A stretch of 64,000 nucleotides of DNA from Truepera sp965215315 (GCA_965215315.1 CBDCDB010000008.1:1488001-1552000), one strand, 5' to 3'; counted from the stretch's first letter, positions 46,324-55,719 are shown. Made by a program: numbers and translations. The notes: generated from the letters alone by a model not told the origin.

Positions 46324-46352
46324 TTGACAAACATAAAACTCCACCGCATACT
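46324..46352 (+). promoter_or_regulatory. Candidate promoter of the amino-sugar operon
   Basis: TTGACA (46324-46329), a 17-bp spacer and CATACT (46347-46352). A second -10-like TATAAAAT lies at 46367-46374. The region is AT-rich, shared with the divergent kinase gene, and would be where the RpiR regulator binds. Confidence 0.5.
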
Positions 46353-46418
46353 TAATTTACGGCTCGTATAAAATACCCAAGGCGTGAATACAAGACGTCG
46401 TAGCCGTTTAGGAGGCGT

Positions 46419-47627
46419 ATGAAACGTATTTTACTGGTTTTGGTCTTACTGAGCGCATCCGCTGCGTCGGCGCAAGAACTCGAGATGTGGACGCTCGCGC
46501 TCTCGCCCACCTTTGACGACTACATCAACGGCGTCATCGCCGACTTTGAAGCCGAACACGAAGGGGTCACCGTCAACTGGGTCGACCTGCCCGACGGCGG
46601 CTTTCCCGACCGCTTTTTTGCCTCGGTTGCGGCCGACCGTGCGCCTGACGTAGTGAACTTGAACACCTCGCGGATGCTCCAGGCGCAAGAACAGGGTGCG
46701 CTGGTGAACCTGAGCGAAGAGGCGACGCCGGAACAACTCGGGATTTACTTTGAAAATCTGCTTGACTCGAGCAGTGTCGGCGGCGACGTGTACGCCTTTC
46801 CCTGGTATCAAGCGCCGACCGTCTTGATGTACAACAAGGCGATTTTTGCAGACGCCGACCTCGACCCCGAAGCGCCCCCCGCCACCTACGCCGATGCCCT
46901 CGAGCAGGCGCTCACCATCCGCGAGGCGACGCTCTTAGAGGGCATCAGCCCGCTGCCTTTCCCCGAAGACTGGCTCGTCCAAAACGGCGTCAGCATCCTG
47001 AACGAAGACGGCACCGCGCCCGCCTTCAACACCCCTGAAGGGGTCGCCGCACTGCAAATTTACGTGGACGCCGAAGAAAGCCGGGCGGTCAGCCGTGAAG
47101 CTGCCAACTTCGACTACGAAAAGTCCATCCGCGATTTTGTCGGCGGACAGTCGGCGATGCTCGTGACCGGGCCGCAGTTTATCCGCACCGTCGAGTCCGA
47201 CGGTCCCGAGGTTTACAAGAACCTGGGCGTCGCGCCCTATCCGCAGACGGAAACGGGCATTATCCCCAACGCGATTCAAAACATGGTTGTCCCGGCCGGA
47301 AGCGACAACATCGAGCTGGCCATCGAACTCGCCAATTTCGTGACCAACGACGTCAATCAGCTGGCGTTCGCCAAACTCGTGTCGATTTTTCCGTCAACCA
47401 AAGAAGCCGCCCAAGACCCCTTCTTTTGCAGCGATGAGGAATCGCTCGAGGGTCAGGCGCGGTGTATTCAGGCCAACTCGATTGAACGCGGCTTCGACAA
47501 TCAGGTACGCGAAGACATCAAACAGGAGATTCGCCGGGGCTTTGCCGAGGCGATGCTCGGGCAAAAAGACGCCGCGACCGGCCTTGCCGACGCGGAGCAA
47601 GCCGTTGCTCAAATCCTGAACCGCTAG
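46419..47627 (+). CDS. ABC sugar-binding protein (CUT1 type)
   Basis: The extracellular receptor of a carbohydrate ABC importer, 402 residues. A signal peptide (MKRILLVLVLLSASAASA) lacks a lipobox Cys, so the mature protein is periplasmic or soluble rather than lipid-anchored. The fold signature includes VNWVDLPDGG, RAPDVVNL, FPWYQAPTVLMYNK and GGQSAMLVTGPQF. The ATG follows AGGAGG. It is first in an operon with two permeases and nanE; a strong hairpin follows it. Confidence 0.9.
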   Translation: MKRILLVLVLLSASAASAQELEMWTLALSPTFDDYINGVIADFEAEHEGVTVNWVDLPDGGFPDRFFASVAADRAPDVVNLNTSRMLQAQEQGALVNLSEEATPEQLGIYFENLLDSSSVGGDVYAFPWYQAPTVLMYNKAIFADADLDPEAPPATYADALEQALTIREATLLEGISPLPFPEDWLVQNGVSILNEDGTAPAFNTPEGVAALQIYVDAEESRAVSREAANFDYEKSIRDFVGGQSAMLVTGPQFIRTVESDGPEVYKNLGVAPYPQTETGIIPNAIQNMVVPAGSDNIELAIELANFVTNDVNQLAFAKLVSIFPSTKEAAQDPFFCSDEESLEGQARCIQANSIERGFDNQVREDIKQEIRRGFAEAMLGQKDAATGLADAEQAVAQILNR

Positions 47628-47635
47628 TTCTAACA

Positions 47636-47670
47636 CGGAGCCGGACGTCAACTGAAGTCGTCCGGCTCCG
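47636..47670 (+). terminator. Strong hairpin between binding protein and permease genes
   Basis: A 12-bp perfect stem (CGGAGCCGGACG 47636-47647, complement 47659-47670) with an 11-nt loop. No T-run follows, so it more likely protects the upstream mRNA from 3' exonucleases (raising the binding-protein level) than ends transcription. Confidence 0.7.
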
Positions 47671-47685
47671 CTGTTTGGGAGATAT

Positions 47686-48612
47686 ATGGCCTCATCAGTA
47701 GCCTCAGCATCAGCCGCACCCAGCCGTAAAGCTGCCGCCCGCCGCCGTACGCTCGTCGGTTGGCTGTTTATCTTACCGACCGTTATCGTTTTTGGCGTTT
47801 TTACGATTTACCCCATTATCTTAGGCATTCCGCTGGCATTTTTTAACGTGTCGTTGCAGCTCGAGCCTACCTTCGTCGGCATGACGCACTTCGAGCGACT
47901 CTGGAACGACGCGAACTTCTGGAACGCGATGAAAAACTCCTTGCTTTATCTTGCAGTCGTGCCGCCCCTGCAGCTTTTGTCGATTACGCTAGCCGTTCTG
48001 CTCAACCAAAAGTTGCCCGGTACAGCGGTCTTCCGGGTGATGTACTACATCCCCGTCGTGACTTCGATGGTGGCGGTGGCCATCACCTGGAAGTGGCTCT
48101 ACCAAGACCGGGGACTTATCAACAGCTTTCTAGCAACCATCGGGGCGATTCATCCGCTCGAGCCTATCGGCTTTTTGACCGACCCCAACATCGCGCTCTG
48201 GTCGGTGATGGCGGTAACGCTGTGGAAAGGGCTCGGCTACTACATGATTATCTATTTAGCCGGGTTGCAGTCTGTCCCTGCCGAACTCGGTGAGGCCGCC
48301 GAAATTGACGGGGCCAACCGCGCCCAAAACCTCTGGTTTATTACGATTCCCTTGTTGCGCCCGTACGTGCTCCTGTGCAGCCTGCTCTCAACAATTGCCG
48401 CCTTGCGCGTGTTCGACGAAGTTTGGGTGATGACCCGCGGCGGCCCCATTGATTCAACGATGGTCGCCAATGCCTACCTTTACCGCACCGGTTTTGAACA
48501 GCTCGATTTCGGCTACGCTGCCGCCGTCGGTTTGGCGCTCGGCGTGGTGGTGCTGACCGCTTCAATCGGCGTGTTTATCTTTAACCGTAGGGGGGGGCTG
48601 AACTACTACTGA
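47686..48612 (+). CDS. ABC sugar permease, first subunit
   Basis: A 308-residue inner-membrane permease of the MalF/UgpA type with six helices. The EAA coupling loop reads ELGEAAEIDGANRAQNLWF, followed by ITIPLLRP. The N-terminus is a basic, Ala-rich cytoplasmic stretch. Its TGA overlaps the ATG of the second permease by 1 nt. No ATPase gene is in the cluster, so a shared (MsiK-type) ATPase must drive it. Confidence 0.92.
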   Translation: MASSVASASAAPSRKAAARRRTLVGWLFILPTVIVFGVFTIYPIILGIPLAFFNVSLQLEPTFVGMTHFERLWNDANFWNAMKNSLLYLAVVPPLQLLSITLAVLLNQKLPGTAVFRVMYYIPVVTSMVAVAITWKWLYQDRGLINSFLATIGAIHPLEPIGFLTDPNIALWSVMAVTLWKGLGYYMIIYLAGLQSVPAELGEAAEIDGANRAQNLWFITIPLLRPYVLLCSLLSTIAALRVFDEVWVMTRGGPIDSTMVANAYLYRTGFEQLDFGYAAAVGLALGVVVLTASIGVFIFNRRGGLNYY

Positions 48613-49481
48613 TGGTGACGACGACCCCTGATGTAACCCAGCGCGCACCCCGCCGTTCAGCCAAAAAGCCGCTGACGATGGTTCTTCTGTACGCGCTGCT
48701 GCTCTTGTTTGCCGTGCTGTGCGTCGGGCCATTTTTGTGGCTCGTTTCGACCTCGCTTAAAAGCGGACAAAATATCTTGTCGTATCCGCCGAAGCTGCTC
48801 CCGAACCCGGTCTCGTTTGAAAGCTATGTTGACGTATGGCGGGCACAAAATATGCCCCGGTTTCTGCTCAATACTTTTATCATTTCGTTTTGGGGCGTGC
48901 TGGCGAACCTGGCGATGGCAGCGACGGCGGGCTACGCGCTCGCCCGGATTCGTTTTCCGGGGCGCGATATCGTGTTTTTTCTCATCGTTTCGACGCTGGT
49001 GCTGCCGAATACGCTCAACATCGTCGTCAACTTTATTACGCTGGTGCAACTCGGCTTGACCGATACCTTTATCGGCGTGATCTTACCAAACGCGGTCACG
49101 GTCTTTAACGTGTTTTTGCTGCGGCAGTCGTTTTTGTCGATTCCTCGCGAACTCGAGGACGCAGGCCGCATCGACGGAGCCAACGAGTTCATTTTGTGGT
49201 GGCGCGTGATGCTGCCGCTCGTACGTCCGGCACTCCTTACCGTCACAATTTTGGAGTTCGTCGCCATGTGGAACATCTACCAGTGGCCCCTGATTGTCCT
49301 CAGCGACGCGAACAAGTTTCCGCTTTCGGTTGCGCTCTCACGCCTGACCGTCGGGGAGCTGGCTCTAAATTTCGGCAATATCGCCGCCGCGACCGTTATT
49401 TCGATGATTCCGGTGATTTTGATTTTTCTGGTTTTGCAACGCTACTTTATCGAAGGTCTGGCAGGGTCGGTTAAAGGATGA
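48612..49481 (+). CDS. ABC sugar permease, second subunit
   Basis: A 289-residue permease of the MalG/UgpE type. The EAA loop reads PRELEDAGRIDGANEFILWW, then RVMLPLVRPALL. Six predicted helices. It overlaps the first permease by 1 nt and nanE by 4 nt (ATGA), so the three are translated together. Confidence 0.92.
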   Translation: MVTTTPDVTQRAPRRSAKKPLTMVLLYALLLLFAVLCVGPFLWLVSTSLKSGQNILSYPPKLLPNPVSFESYVDVWRAQNMPRFLLNTFIISFWGVLANLAMAATAGYALARIRFPGRDIVFFLIVSTLVLPNTLNIVVNFITLVQLGLTDTFIGVILPNAVTVFNVFLLRQSFLSIPRELEDAGRIDGANEFILWWRVMLPLVRPALLTVTILEFVAMWNIYQWPLIVLSDANKFPLSVALSRLTVGELALNFGNIAAATVISMIPVILIFLVLQRYFIEGLAGSVKG

Positions 49482-50146
49482 GTGGTGCCCGAATTCCTGC
49501 AGGAAGCTTGATAGTCTCGTGTCAGGCGGATGAGACGAGTCCTTTTTACGCACCTGAGTTTATCCGGGCGTTTGCGCTGGCGGCGCTGCAAGGTGGGGCG
49601 CAGGGGTTGCGGCTCGAGGGCTCCGCCAACATCCGCGCCGTAAGACCCGTGACTGAGCTGCCCATTATCGGCCTCATCAAGCGGCGCGGCGTGTTCGAGC
49701 CTATCTACATCACCCCGGAAAAGGGCGACGTGACCGCTATCGCCGAAGCTGGCGCGGACATCGTAGCCTTCGACGCGACCCTGCGCGAACGGCCCGCCGA
49801 GGTTGCCGAACTTGTCCGTGAAGTTCACGCGCACGGCCTTATGGCGCTCGCAGACGTGGCTACCGTAGCGGACGCTGAACACGCCTTATCAGTAGGTGCC
49901 GACTGGGTCAGCACGACGCTTTCGGGGTATACGGACTCGAGTCCCCAACAAGATGGCCCGGACTTTGAGCTGATTTCAGCTCTCGCCACGCAAGGTATCC
50001 AGCCCCTCGCGGAAGGGCGGCTCCGCACCCCCGAAGAGGCTACCGAAGCGCTCCGGCGCGGCGCGCTCGCAGTCGTCGTCGGCGGTGCCATTACCCGGCC
50101 CGAAGTGCTGAGCGCCCGGTTTGCTGCCGCGCTCCGTGACATTTAG
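49478..50146 (+). CDS. nanE: N-acetylmannosamine-6-phosphate 2-epimerase
   Basis: TIM-barrel enzyme that turns ManNAc-6-P into GlcNAc-6-P in sialic-acid and amino-sugar catabolism. The 222-residue protein has LIVSCQA, PIIGLIKR with Lys68, GADIVAFDAT, ADVATVADAEHA and PLAEGRLRTPEEA, all conserved in NanE. It overlaps the second permease stop and is followed 17 bp later by the RpiR regulator. No neuraminate lyase, nagA or nagB is in the window. Confidence 0.92.
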   Translation: MSGARIPAGSLIVSCQADETSPFYAPEFIRAFALAALQGGAQGLRLEGSANIRAVRPVTELPIIGLIKRRGVFEPIYITPEKGDVTAIAEAGADIVAFDATLRERPAEVAELVREVHAHGLMALADVATVADAEHALSVGADWVSTTLSGYTDSSPQQDGPDFELISALATQGIQPLAEGRLRTPEEATEALRRGALAVVVGGAITRPEVLSARFAAALRDI

Positions 50147-50162
50147 TAGTGGACGCTTAGTG

Positions 50163-50993
50163 ATGGCTGTTAGTTCGCACGGGGCAGGGGCACTCTCACG
50201 GCTGCGCACTGAGCAAACGCATCTGACCCCGGCGCTCCGGCGGTTGGCTGAAGTTGTCTTGGCGTCGCCGCAAGAGGTTATCTATCAGTCGGTCACTGAA
50301 CTTGCCGACCTCGCTGAAGTTGGCGAAGCCAGCGTGATTCGGCTCTGCCGTGACCTCAGGTTTAAGGGCTTTCAGGATTTTAAGCTGGCCCTAGCCGCCG
50401 ACCTCGCACGCGTCACCGAAGGGCCGTCCGGCGCGGGCGCTCTGGAATACGTCACCGAGACGGCGCTGCGGGCGGTTGCCGAAACCTCAGCGATGCTCAC
50501 CGGCGCGTTGGAACCTGCGCTAGGAGCGCTCGGCGCGGCGCGGACGCTTCTCATTTACGGGGCAGGCGCGTCAGGTATCAGCGCCCAGGATTACGGCTAC
50601 AAGTTTTTACGGTTGGGGTACAACGTCTGCGTTTACACCGACGCTCACCTCGCCGCCATGGCGGCGACGACGCTGCCCGCTGAGGCGGTGCTCGTCGCGC
50701 TGACCCGCTCCGGCTCGACCTTAGATACCGTAAAAGTCCTCGAGCTCGCCCGCGCCCGCGGGGTTAAAACGCTCCTCGTCACCGAACGCGTTAAAAGTCC
50801 GGCGACGGCCATTGCCGACGTGGTGCTCTACACCTCCTCCAGTGAATCGCCGCTAACGGGTGGGTCGATCTCGAGCAAAATCGGTCAGCTCCTCGTTCTC
50901 GACGCGCTTTTTGCCGAGCTGTTGGAACGTCTACCGAACGCCGCAGAAATCGTCGCTACGACCGCTCGCGCCGTCACCGACCGCAACTTGTAA
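50163..50993 (+). CDS. RpiR-family transcriptional regulator
   Basis: A 276-residue regulator with an N-terminal RpiR helix-turn-helix (SVTELADLAEVGEASVIRLC) and a C-terminal SIS sugar-phosphate domain (LLIYGAGASGISAQDY, LVALTRSGSTLDTVKV). MurR and NanR-type members sense amino-sugar phosphates, matching the nanE neighbour. The ATG at 50163 was chosen since the longer frame overlaps nanE. It probably controls the importer operon and perhaps the divergent kinase. Confidence 0.9.
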   Translation: MAVSSHGAGALSRLRTEQTHLTPALRRLAEVVLASPQEVIYQSVTELADLAEVGEASVIRLCRDLRFKGFQDFKLALAADLARVTEGPSGAGALEYVTETALRAVAETSAMLTGALEPALGALGAARTLLIYGAGASGISAQDYGYKFLRLGYNVCVYTDAHLAAMAATTLPAEAVLVALTRSGSTLDTVKVLELARARGVKTLLVTERVKSPATAIADVVLYTSSSESPLTGGSISSKIGQLLVLDALFAELLERLPNAAEIVATTARAVTDRNL

Positions 50994-51016
50994 AGCCCTG
51001 GCCCTATCAACCTCTT

Positions 51017-52507
51017 ATGAAACTGCTTTTCGTACCGCCCGACACCCGCCCGCCGACGCTCGATTTTCCGGTCTCCCTAGCCAGGGCCGTAGGTATGGAC
51101 GTACAGGTGCCACCGGCTGAAGCGCTGCCGCACATCAACCAACCCGGCAATCTGGGCGTACTGGCCGACTGGCTGGAAAGTGCCGCCGCAAACGCGGATA
51201 CCCTGATCGTCTGCCTCGAGACCCTCACACTAGGCGGGATGATTCCGGCGCGGCGGGTAGACGATACTTTAGAGGACGCCGTAAAGAGGCTCGAGCTGCT
51301 CTCTCAGCTCAAAGCCCGCTATCCTGACCTGCGAATTCTCGCGCACGGCGTTATCGTGCGCGTTGCTCACGGCGACGACCCGGTAGAAGAAAAACCCTAC
51401 TACGGACGTTACGGCCCCGACCTCCGCCGCTACAGCGAAGCGTTTGACCGCTACGCCCGCCGCCCTGACGCAGCGTTGGAAGGGGAGCTCGAGCAAACTG
51501 AAAAGGCTGTCCCGCCGGACGTTCTGGAAGACTGGTTAGCGGCGCGTAGACGCAACCATGCGCTGCATCTGCGCGCCCTCGAGCTGACCCACACGGGCGT
51601 TATCCATCATCTCTGCTTGACCCTCGACGACACGAGCCCCTACGGTCTGGCAGCGGTAGATAGGCGGGCGCTCGAGGCCCGTACCGACGCCCTCGACCTC
51701 TGGCCCAAAGTGGACATCTACCCCGGTGCCGACGAAGTTCCGAGTACCCTGCTGGCCCGCGTTCTGAGTCCTGAACCCACGCCTATATTCGTCCGCTACT
51801 CCGGCACGCTCGGCGCGGCGGCAGGGCTCAAATATGAAGACCGACCGGCAGGCGAACTCGTTAAAGCGCAGCTCCGCGCGGCGGGGTGTTACGGCGTGGA
51901 AACCCCTGCTGAAGCAGCCTTTGTTTTAGCCGTCAACACACCGGGCCGAAGCCAGGGCGAACCTGCACCCGACTTTGAAACCGTCGATACGTCTGAACGC
52001 AACTTGCCCGAGTTTGTAGATCTTATCGAACGAACGCTAAGCGCAGGACACTCCGTTACGGTAGCCGACATCGCCTATCCGAACGGGGCCGAGGCGCGGT
52101 TTTTTAGGATGTCGCAGAGCGTGGGGTTAGAGCGACTCGCAGGCTTTTGCGCCTGGAACACGGCAGGAAACACGCTTGGAACCGCCGTGGCTCTCGGGGT
52201 TGCGGCAGCTCACGTTAAAGACCACGCCCGCTGGACTGAACTGCGTTTTAACAGGCTGGTAGACGACGCACTGTATCAAGGTTTGGTACGTTCTGAACTG
52301 TTCCAAGCTTTGGGCAATCCAAGCCCGTTTGACTTGGGCGAGCAGCACGCTGAGGCCGAAGAGAAGCTGAACGAACTGTTGGAGCCCCGTGCCAGAGCCT
52401 TGTGGGACGCGCACTTTGCCGGAACGGGATACGGGCTCGAGTGGCACCCGCCGACCCTTCCCTGGCCCCGTCTTTTTACGGCCCGCTTTCCTTTTAGAGT
52501 CGTATGA
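51017..52507 (+). CDS. DUF4127-family protein
   Basis: A 496-residue cytoplasmic protein that fits the DUF4127 family by its overall pattern: FVPPDTRPPTLDFP at the start (family usually DERP), a central LTLDDTSPYGLAA, IYPGADEV and a late WNTAGNTLGTAVA. No membrane segment or signal peptide. No activity is established that I can cite; family members often occur with amino-sugar genes. It lies 24 bp after the RpiR gene and its stop overlaps the start of the FAD oxidoreductase (ATGA), so these two are likely to work together. Confidence 0.8.
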   Translation: MKLLFVPPDTRPPTLDFPVSLARAVGMDVQVPPAEALPHINQPGNLGVLADWLESAAANADTLIVCLETLTLGGMIPARRVDDTLEDAVKRLELLSQLKARYPDLRILAHGVIVRVAHGDDPVEEKPYYGRYGPDLRRYSEAFDRYARRPDAALEGELEQTEKAVPPDVLEDWLAARRRNHALHLRALELTHTGVIHHLCLTLDDTSPYGLAAVDRRALEARTDALDLWPKVDIYPGADEVPSTLLARVLSPEPTPIFVRYSGTLGAAAGLKYEDRPAGELVKAQLRAAGCYGVETPAEAAFVLAVNTPGRSQGEPAPDFETVDTSERNLPEFVDLIERTLSAGHSVTVADIAYPNGAEARFFRMSQSVGLERLAGFCAWNTAGNTLGTAVALGVAAAHVKDHARWTELRFNRLVDDALYQGLVRSELFQALGNPSPFDLGEQHAEAEEKLNELLEPRARALWDAHFAGTGYGLEWHPPTLPWPRLFTARFPFRVV

Positions 52508-54273
52508 ACAAGTTAGAAACCGACGTAGCCATTATCGGCGGCGGTTTGGGCGGCGTCGCAGCGGCCCTTGCAGCACTGTCCGGGGGGGCTCGAGTTGTCC
52601 TAACTGAGCCTACGGATTGGCTCGGCGGACAGCTAACGAGTCAGGGCGTGAGCGCACCCGACGAACATCCGCTCATCGAACAGTTCGGTGGCACGACGCG
52701 CTATAACGAATTACGAACGCGCGTGCGGCGGCACTACTGCGACCTTTACGGCGCACCCGAAACGATGCCGGACGGCCTTCCGTTAAATCCCGGTAACGGC
52801 TGGGTCAGCCGCCTCTGTTTTGAACCTAGAGTAGGCGTTGAGGTCATGGGAGCAATGTTGGGGCCCTACCTGAAATCTGGTCAGCTCAGCGTTTTGTATG
52901 GGCACAGGCCGGTCGCCACAAAAGTAGAAGCGAGAACCGTCAAAACCGTTACATTGCAGCGTGGTACCGAACCAGTAGAGCTCCACGCAACCTACTTTTT
53001 AGACGCCACGGATTTGGGCGACCTGTTGCCCCTTTGCGGCGCACCGTTTGTAACCGGCGCAGAGGCGCAGTCCGACACCGGCGAACCGCACGCGCCTACT
53101 TCAGCGAATCCGAACGAGATGCAGGCGATGACCTACGGTTTCGCCGCCGAATACTGCCCCGGAGAATCGCATATCATCCCTAAACCGGAAAGCTACGAAC
53201 GTTTTCGTGACGCCGGTCTGTATACCCTGACGCTAGACAACGGCGACGGTCGAACCGGACGACGCTTTCGGATGTTCGCACCCGGAGAAGCGCGCGCACT
53301 CCCCTTCTGGAGCTACCGCCGTCTGTTAGCGGCTGACCTGCTGAGCGTCCCAAACGACGTTGCGCTTATCAACTGGGTAAGTAACGACTATTTCTGGCGC
53401 GGCCCGTTCGACCCTGAAGCACACACAGAGGCCAAAGCGCAAGCGTTAGGCTTTCTCTACTGGCTGCAAACCGAAGCACCCCGTGACGACGGTGGATTCG
53501 GCTACCCTGAACTTAGACTACGCAAAGACGTGATGGGCACCCCGGACGGCCTCAGTAAAGCGCCGTATATCCGTGAGGGACGCCGTATCCGGGCGCATAA
53601 ACGGATACTCGAGCAAGCCGTCAGCGCAGCGTGTCAGAAAAACGCGAGAGCCGCCCCCTCTGACGATACGGTCGGCGTCGGTTGGTATCCTATCGACCTG
53701 CACCGCTGCGTGGATAATCCGGACATGGCCTTGTTTGCACCGACCCGGCCTTTTCAAATTCCGCTCGGCAGCCTCCTGCCGCTTCAGCCGAGTAACCTTT
53801 TAGCAGCCGGTAAAGCCCTCGGCACGACGCATCTGACAAACGGCGCGTACCGCTTGCATCCGGTTGAATGGGCCGTCGGGGAAGCGGCGGGAACACTTGC
53901 AGTTTACTGTTTGATGGAAACTTGCACACCCCGCGAGACCCGGCAAACTCGCCGTCAGTTACGCCGGTTTCAGCTCACGCTGCTGCAAAACGGTATCCCG
54001 CTAGCGTGGACGGTTGACGTTTCACCTGAACATCCGGACTTTGTCCCAGCTCAGCTTCTCGTCGTTGCCGGAGGTATCGAACCGGGAGGTGAGCGGGCGG
54101 GGAGGCTCGAGCTTACCCTAGACACGCCCCTAACCGAACGTGAACGCACGACCTTGACGCTCGCCGCCGAGAGCCTTTTAACCGACCTAACTATCGCTTC
54201 TGCTTCTCCAACTATCCAGAGCTGGGCCGACGCCTGCCACTGGCTTAAGCAAGCCCTCACCCAAATCTGTTAA
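52504..54273 (+). CDS. FAD-dependent oxidoreductase (FAD_oxidored family)
   Basis: A 589-residue flavoprotein of the PF12831 type. The dinucleotide-binding GGGLGG (12-17) and the family motif DWLGGQLTSQGV are near the N-terminus; FLDATDLGDLLPL and AAGKALGTTHLTNGAYR belong to the FAD site and C-terminal half. The last 100 residues form an extra beta-rich part. No signal peptide. It is coupled to the DUF4127 gene by an ATGA overlap. Substrate unknown; oxidation of a sugar or amino sugar is an inference from position only. Confidence 0.85.
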   Translation: MNKLETDVAIIGGGLGGVAAALAALSGGARVVLTEPTDWLGGQLTSQGVSAPDEHPLIEQFGGTTRYNELRTRVRRHYCDLYGAPETMPDGLPLNPGNGWVSRLCFEPRVGVEVMGAMLGPYLKSGQLSVLYGHRPVATKVEARTVKTVTLQRGTEPVELHATYFLDATDLGDLLPLCGAPFVTGAEAQSDTGEPHAPTSANPNEMQAMTYGFAAEYCPGESHIIPKPESYERFRDAGLYTLTLDNGDGRTGRRFRMFAPGEARALPFWSYRRLLAADLLSVPNDVALINWVSNDYFWRGPFDPEAHTEAKAQALGFLYWLQTEAPRDDGGFGYPELRLRKDVMGTPDGLSKAPYIREGRRIRAHKRILEQAVSAACQKNARAAPSDDTVGVGWYPIDLHRCVDNPDMALFAPTRPFQIPLGSLLPLQPSNLLAAGKALGTTHLTNGAYRLHPVEWAVGEAAGTLAVYCLMETCTPRETRQTRRQLRRFQLTLLQNGIPLAWTVDVSPEHPDFVPAQLLVVAGGIEPGGERAGRLELTLDTPLTERERTTLTLAAESLLTDLTIASASPTIQSWADACHWLKQALTQIC

Positions 54274-54282
54274 ACTCTCCGC

Positions 54283-54933
54283 GTGAGCTTGTCTGATATT
54301 GACGTTCGCATCTTGGGGACGCTGCTCGAGAAAGAGCGCACCACCCCCGAAAATTATCCGCTCTCTATCAACGCGCTCGTGTTGGCGTGCAACCAAAAAA
54401 CCAGCCGCGCCCCCGTAACGGACTACAGTCAGCGCGACGTTGAAACCGCCCTGCAAGGGCTCCGCGACCGAGGCTTGGTCAGCTCCGAACAGGGGATGGC
54501 CGAAAGGGTCATCAAACATCAGCACCGCCTCACAGGAGCGTTCGACCTGAACCCGCAGGACTTCGCTATCCTTGCTGTCCTGATGCTGCGCGGCCCGCAG
54601 ACGGCTGGAGAATTACGGGGCCGCACCGAACGCTACGCAACCTTTTCTGACGTGTCCGCCGTAGACGCGAGTTTACGGCGTTTGGCCGCCTACAAACCGC
54701 CGCTGGCCCGTGACGAAGGCCGCGCCCCCGGTCAGAGTCAGACGCGCTGGACGCATCTGCTCGGCCCCGACCCAGAGCGGCTTAAACCCAGAGTGCGCCA
54801 AGCAGCAGAAGAGACCGCGCCATCAGAGATGACGGCTGAAGCGGGAACGCTCGAGTCCCTCCGGCGCGAGGTCGAGATGCTCAAAAAGCAAGTCGCAGAA
54901 ATTAGAGCACACTTGGGTTTAACGGACGACTGA
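54283..54933 (+). CDS. YceH-like (DUF480) protein
   Basis: A 216-residue protein with two winged-helix domains, recognised by RILGTLLEKERTTPENYPLS and NQKTSRAPV at the start and LMLRGPQTAGELRGRTERY in the second domain. The C-terminus is a coiled coil (about 188-212). Function unestablished; DNA binding is plausible. The GTG start has TAAACT ending 6 nt upstream and no Shine-Dalgarno, so it is probably a separate leaderless transcript despite following the FAD gene by 9 bp. Confidence 0.88.
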   Translation: MSLSDIDVRILGTLLEKERTTPENYPLSINALVLACNQKTSRAPVTDYSQRDVETALQGLRDRGLVSSEQGMAERVIKHQHRLTGAFDLNPQDFAILAVLMLRGPQTAGELRGRTERYATFSDVSAVDASLRRLAAYKPPLARDEGRAPGQSQTRWTHLLGPDPERLKPRVRQAAEETAPSEMTAEAGTLESLRREVEMLKKQVAEIRAHLGLTDD

Positions 54934-54986
54934 CCCGGCTTTAAGCCGCCTAAGTGGTAGCCTAAAAGGACTACAGGAGGCTACAC

Positions 54987-55181
54987 GTGACGCTTGGGTT
55001 TGGGGAAATTATACTGATTGGAATCGTTATCGTTCTACTTTTTAACGGTAAACGGTTGACAAAGCTGCTGGGCGCGTTTCGGCAGTCGAAAACAGAGTAT
55101 AGAGAAGGGCTCGAGGAACCCGTAGACGCAGAGTTTAAGGACGTATCAGAAGACAAGGAAAAGGTTGAGCAAAAGAGATAG
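54987..55181 (+). CDS. tatA: TatA/E-like twin-arginine translocase subunit
   Basis: A 64-residue protein with one N-terminal membrane helix (GFGEIILIGIVIVLLF) followed by an amphipathic helix (KRLTKLLGAFRQSKTEY) and a charged tail, the TatA layout. The usual FGP before the amphipathic helix is FNGK here. The GTG start has AGGAGG 7 nt upstream. No tatC is nearby. It could be a second TatA paralogue. Confidence 0.8.
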   Translation: MTLGFGEIILIGIVIVLLFNGKRLTKLLGAFRQSKTEYREGLEEPVDAEFKDVSEDKEKVEQKR

Positions 55182-55206
55182 CTGTGATTTCCAGAACTTA
55201 AATTAA

Positions 55207-55719
55207 CTACAGGCGCTTTACCTTGATAACATGCAAATCTTCCTTTATGAAAGGCTGTTCCGATTCAGGCAGAGCGCACATGTGATACCCAAATTTGTTG
55301 ACCCCTTGCGGGCGAAACGTTTTCTGATAATAGTGATTGCCGTGATTTGAACCGTCGGTGATAATCAAACCACCTTCGGGCGGCATCTTTTCTAGTACTG
55401 TGAGTAGAAAAGGTTTAGCTAAAACGAGAACTCCGCTTCCTCCTTCGCCCATACTGTCTTTCCGATAGAAAAGAACATCTATGCGCTCGAGCGTCCTTAT
55501 CCCCCGTCTTGCACCGTCTGAAATCAAACGGGCTGTGGGGAGGTATTCTTTCTCTTGTACGTTCAACGATGCCAACTCAGCTTTTAAGTTTGGGTTAGGG
55601 TCACAAAAGATGACTTCATCAACATAGTTACTGAGCATCTCGAGCGGTTCTAAGAAATCTCGAGCGCAACAGGGATAGAAAGCTATTCTAGTCAGCTGCT
55701 CCACTCCCAACGTAATCAA
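55207..55719 (-). CDS. Methyltransferase-like protein linked to a HEPN gene
   Basis: A 170-residue protein that looks like a small Rossmann-fold methyltransferase: FYPCCARDFLEPLEML as a motif-I-like start, VDEVIFCDPNPN with an acidic end of strand 2, and EGGLIITDGSNHG as a late strand. The classic GxGxG is absent, so SAM binding is uncertain. The start appears to be a TTG at 55719, overlapping the end of the upstream HEPN gene by 32 nt. The sequence is more AT-rich than its neighbours, a hint of transfer. Confidence 0.6.
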   Translation of the reverse strand: MITLGVEQLTRIAFYPCCARDFLEPLEMLSNYVDEVIFCDPNPNLKAELASLNVQEKEYLPTARLISDGARRGIRTLERIDVLFYRKDSMGEGGSGVLVLAKPFLLTVLEKMPPEGGLIITDGSNHGNHYYQKTFRPQGVNKFGYHMCALPESEQPFIKEDLHVIKVKRL

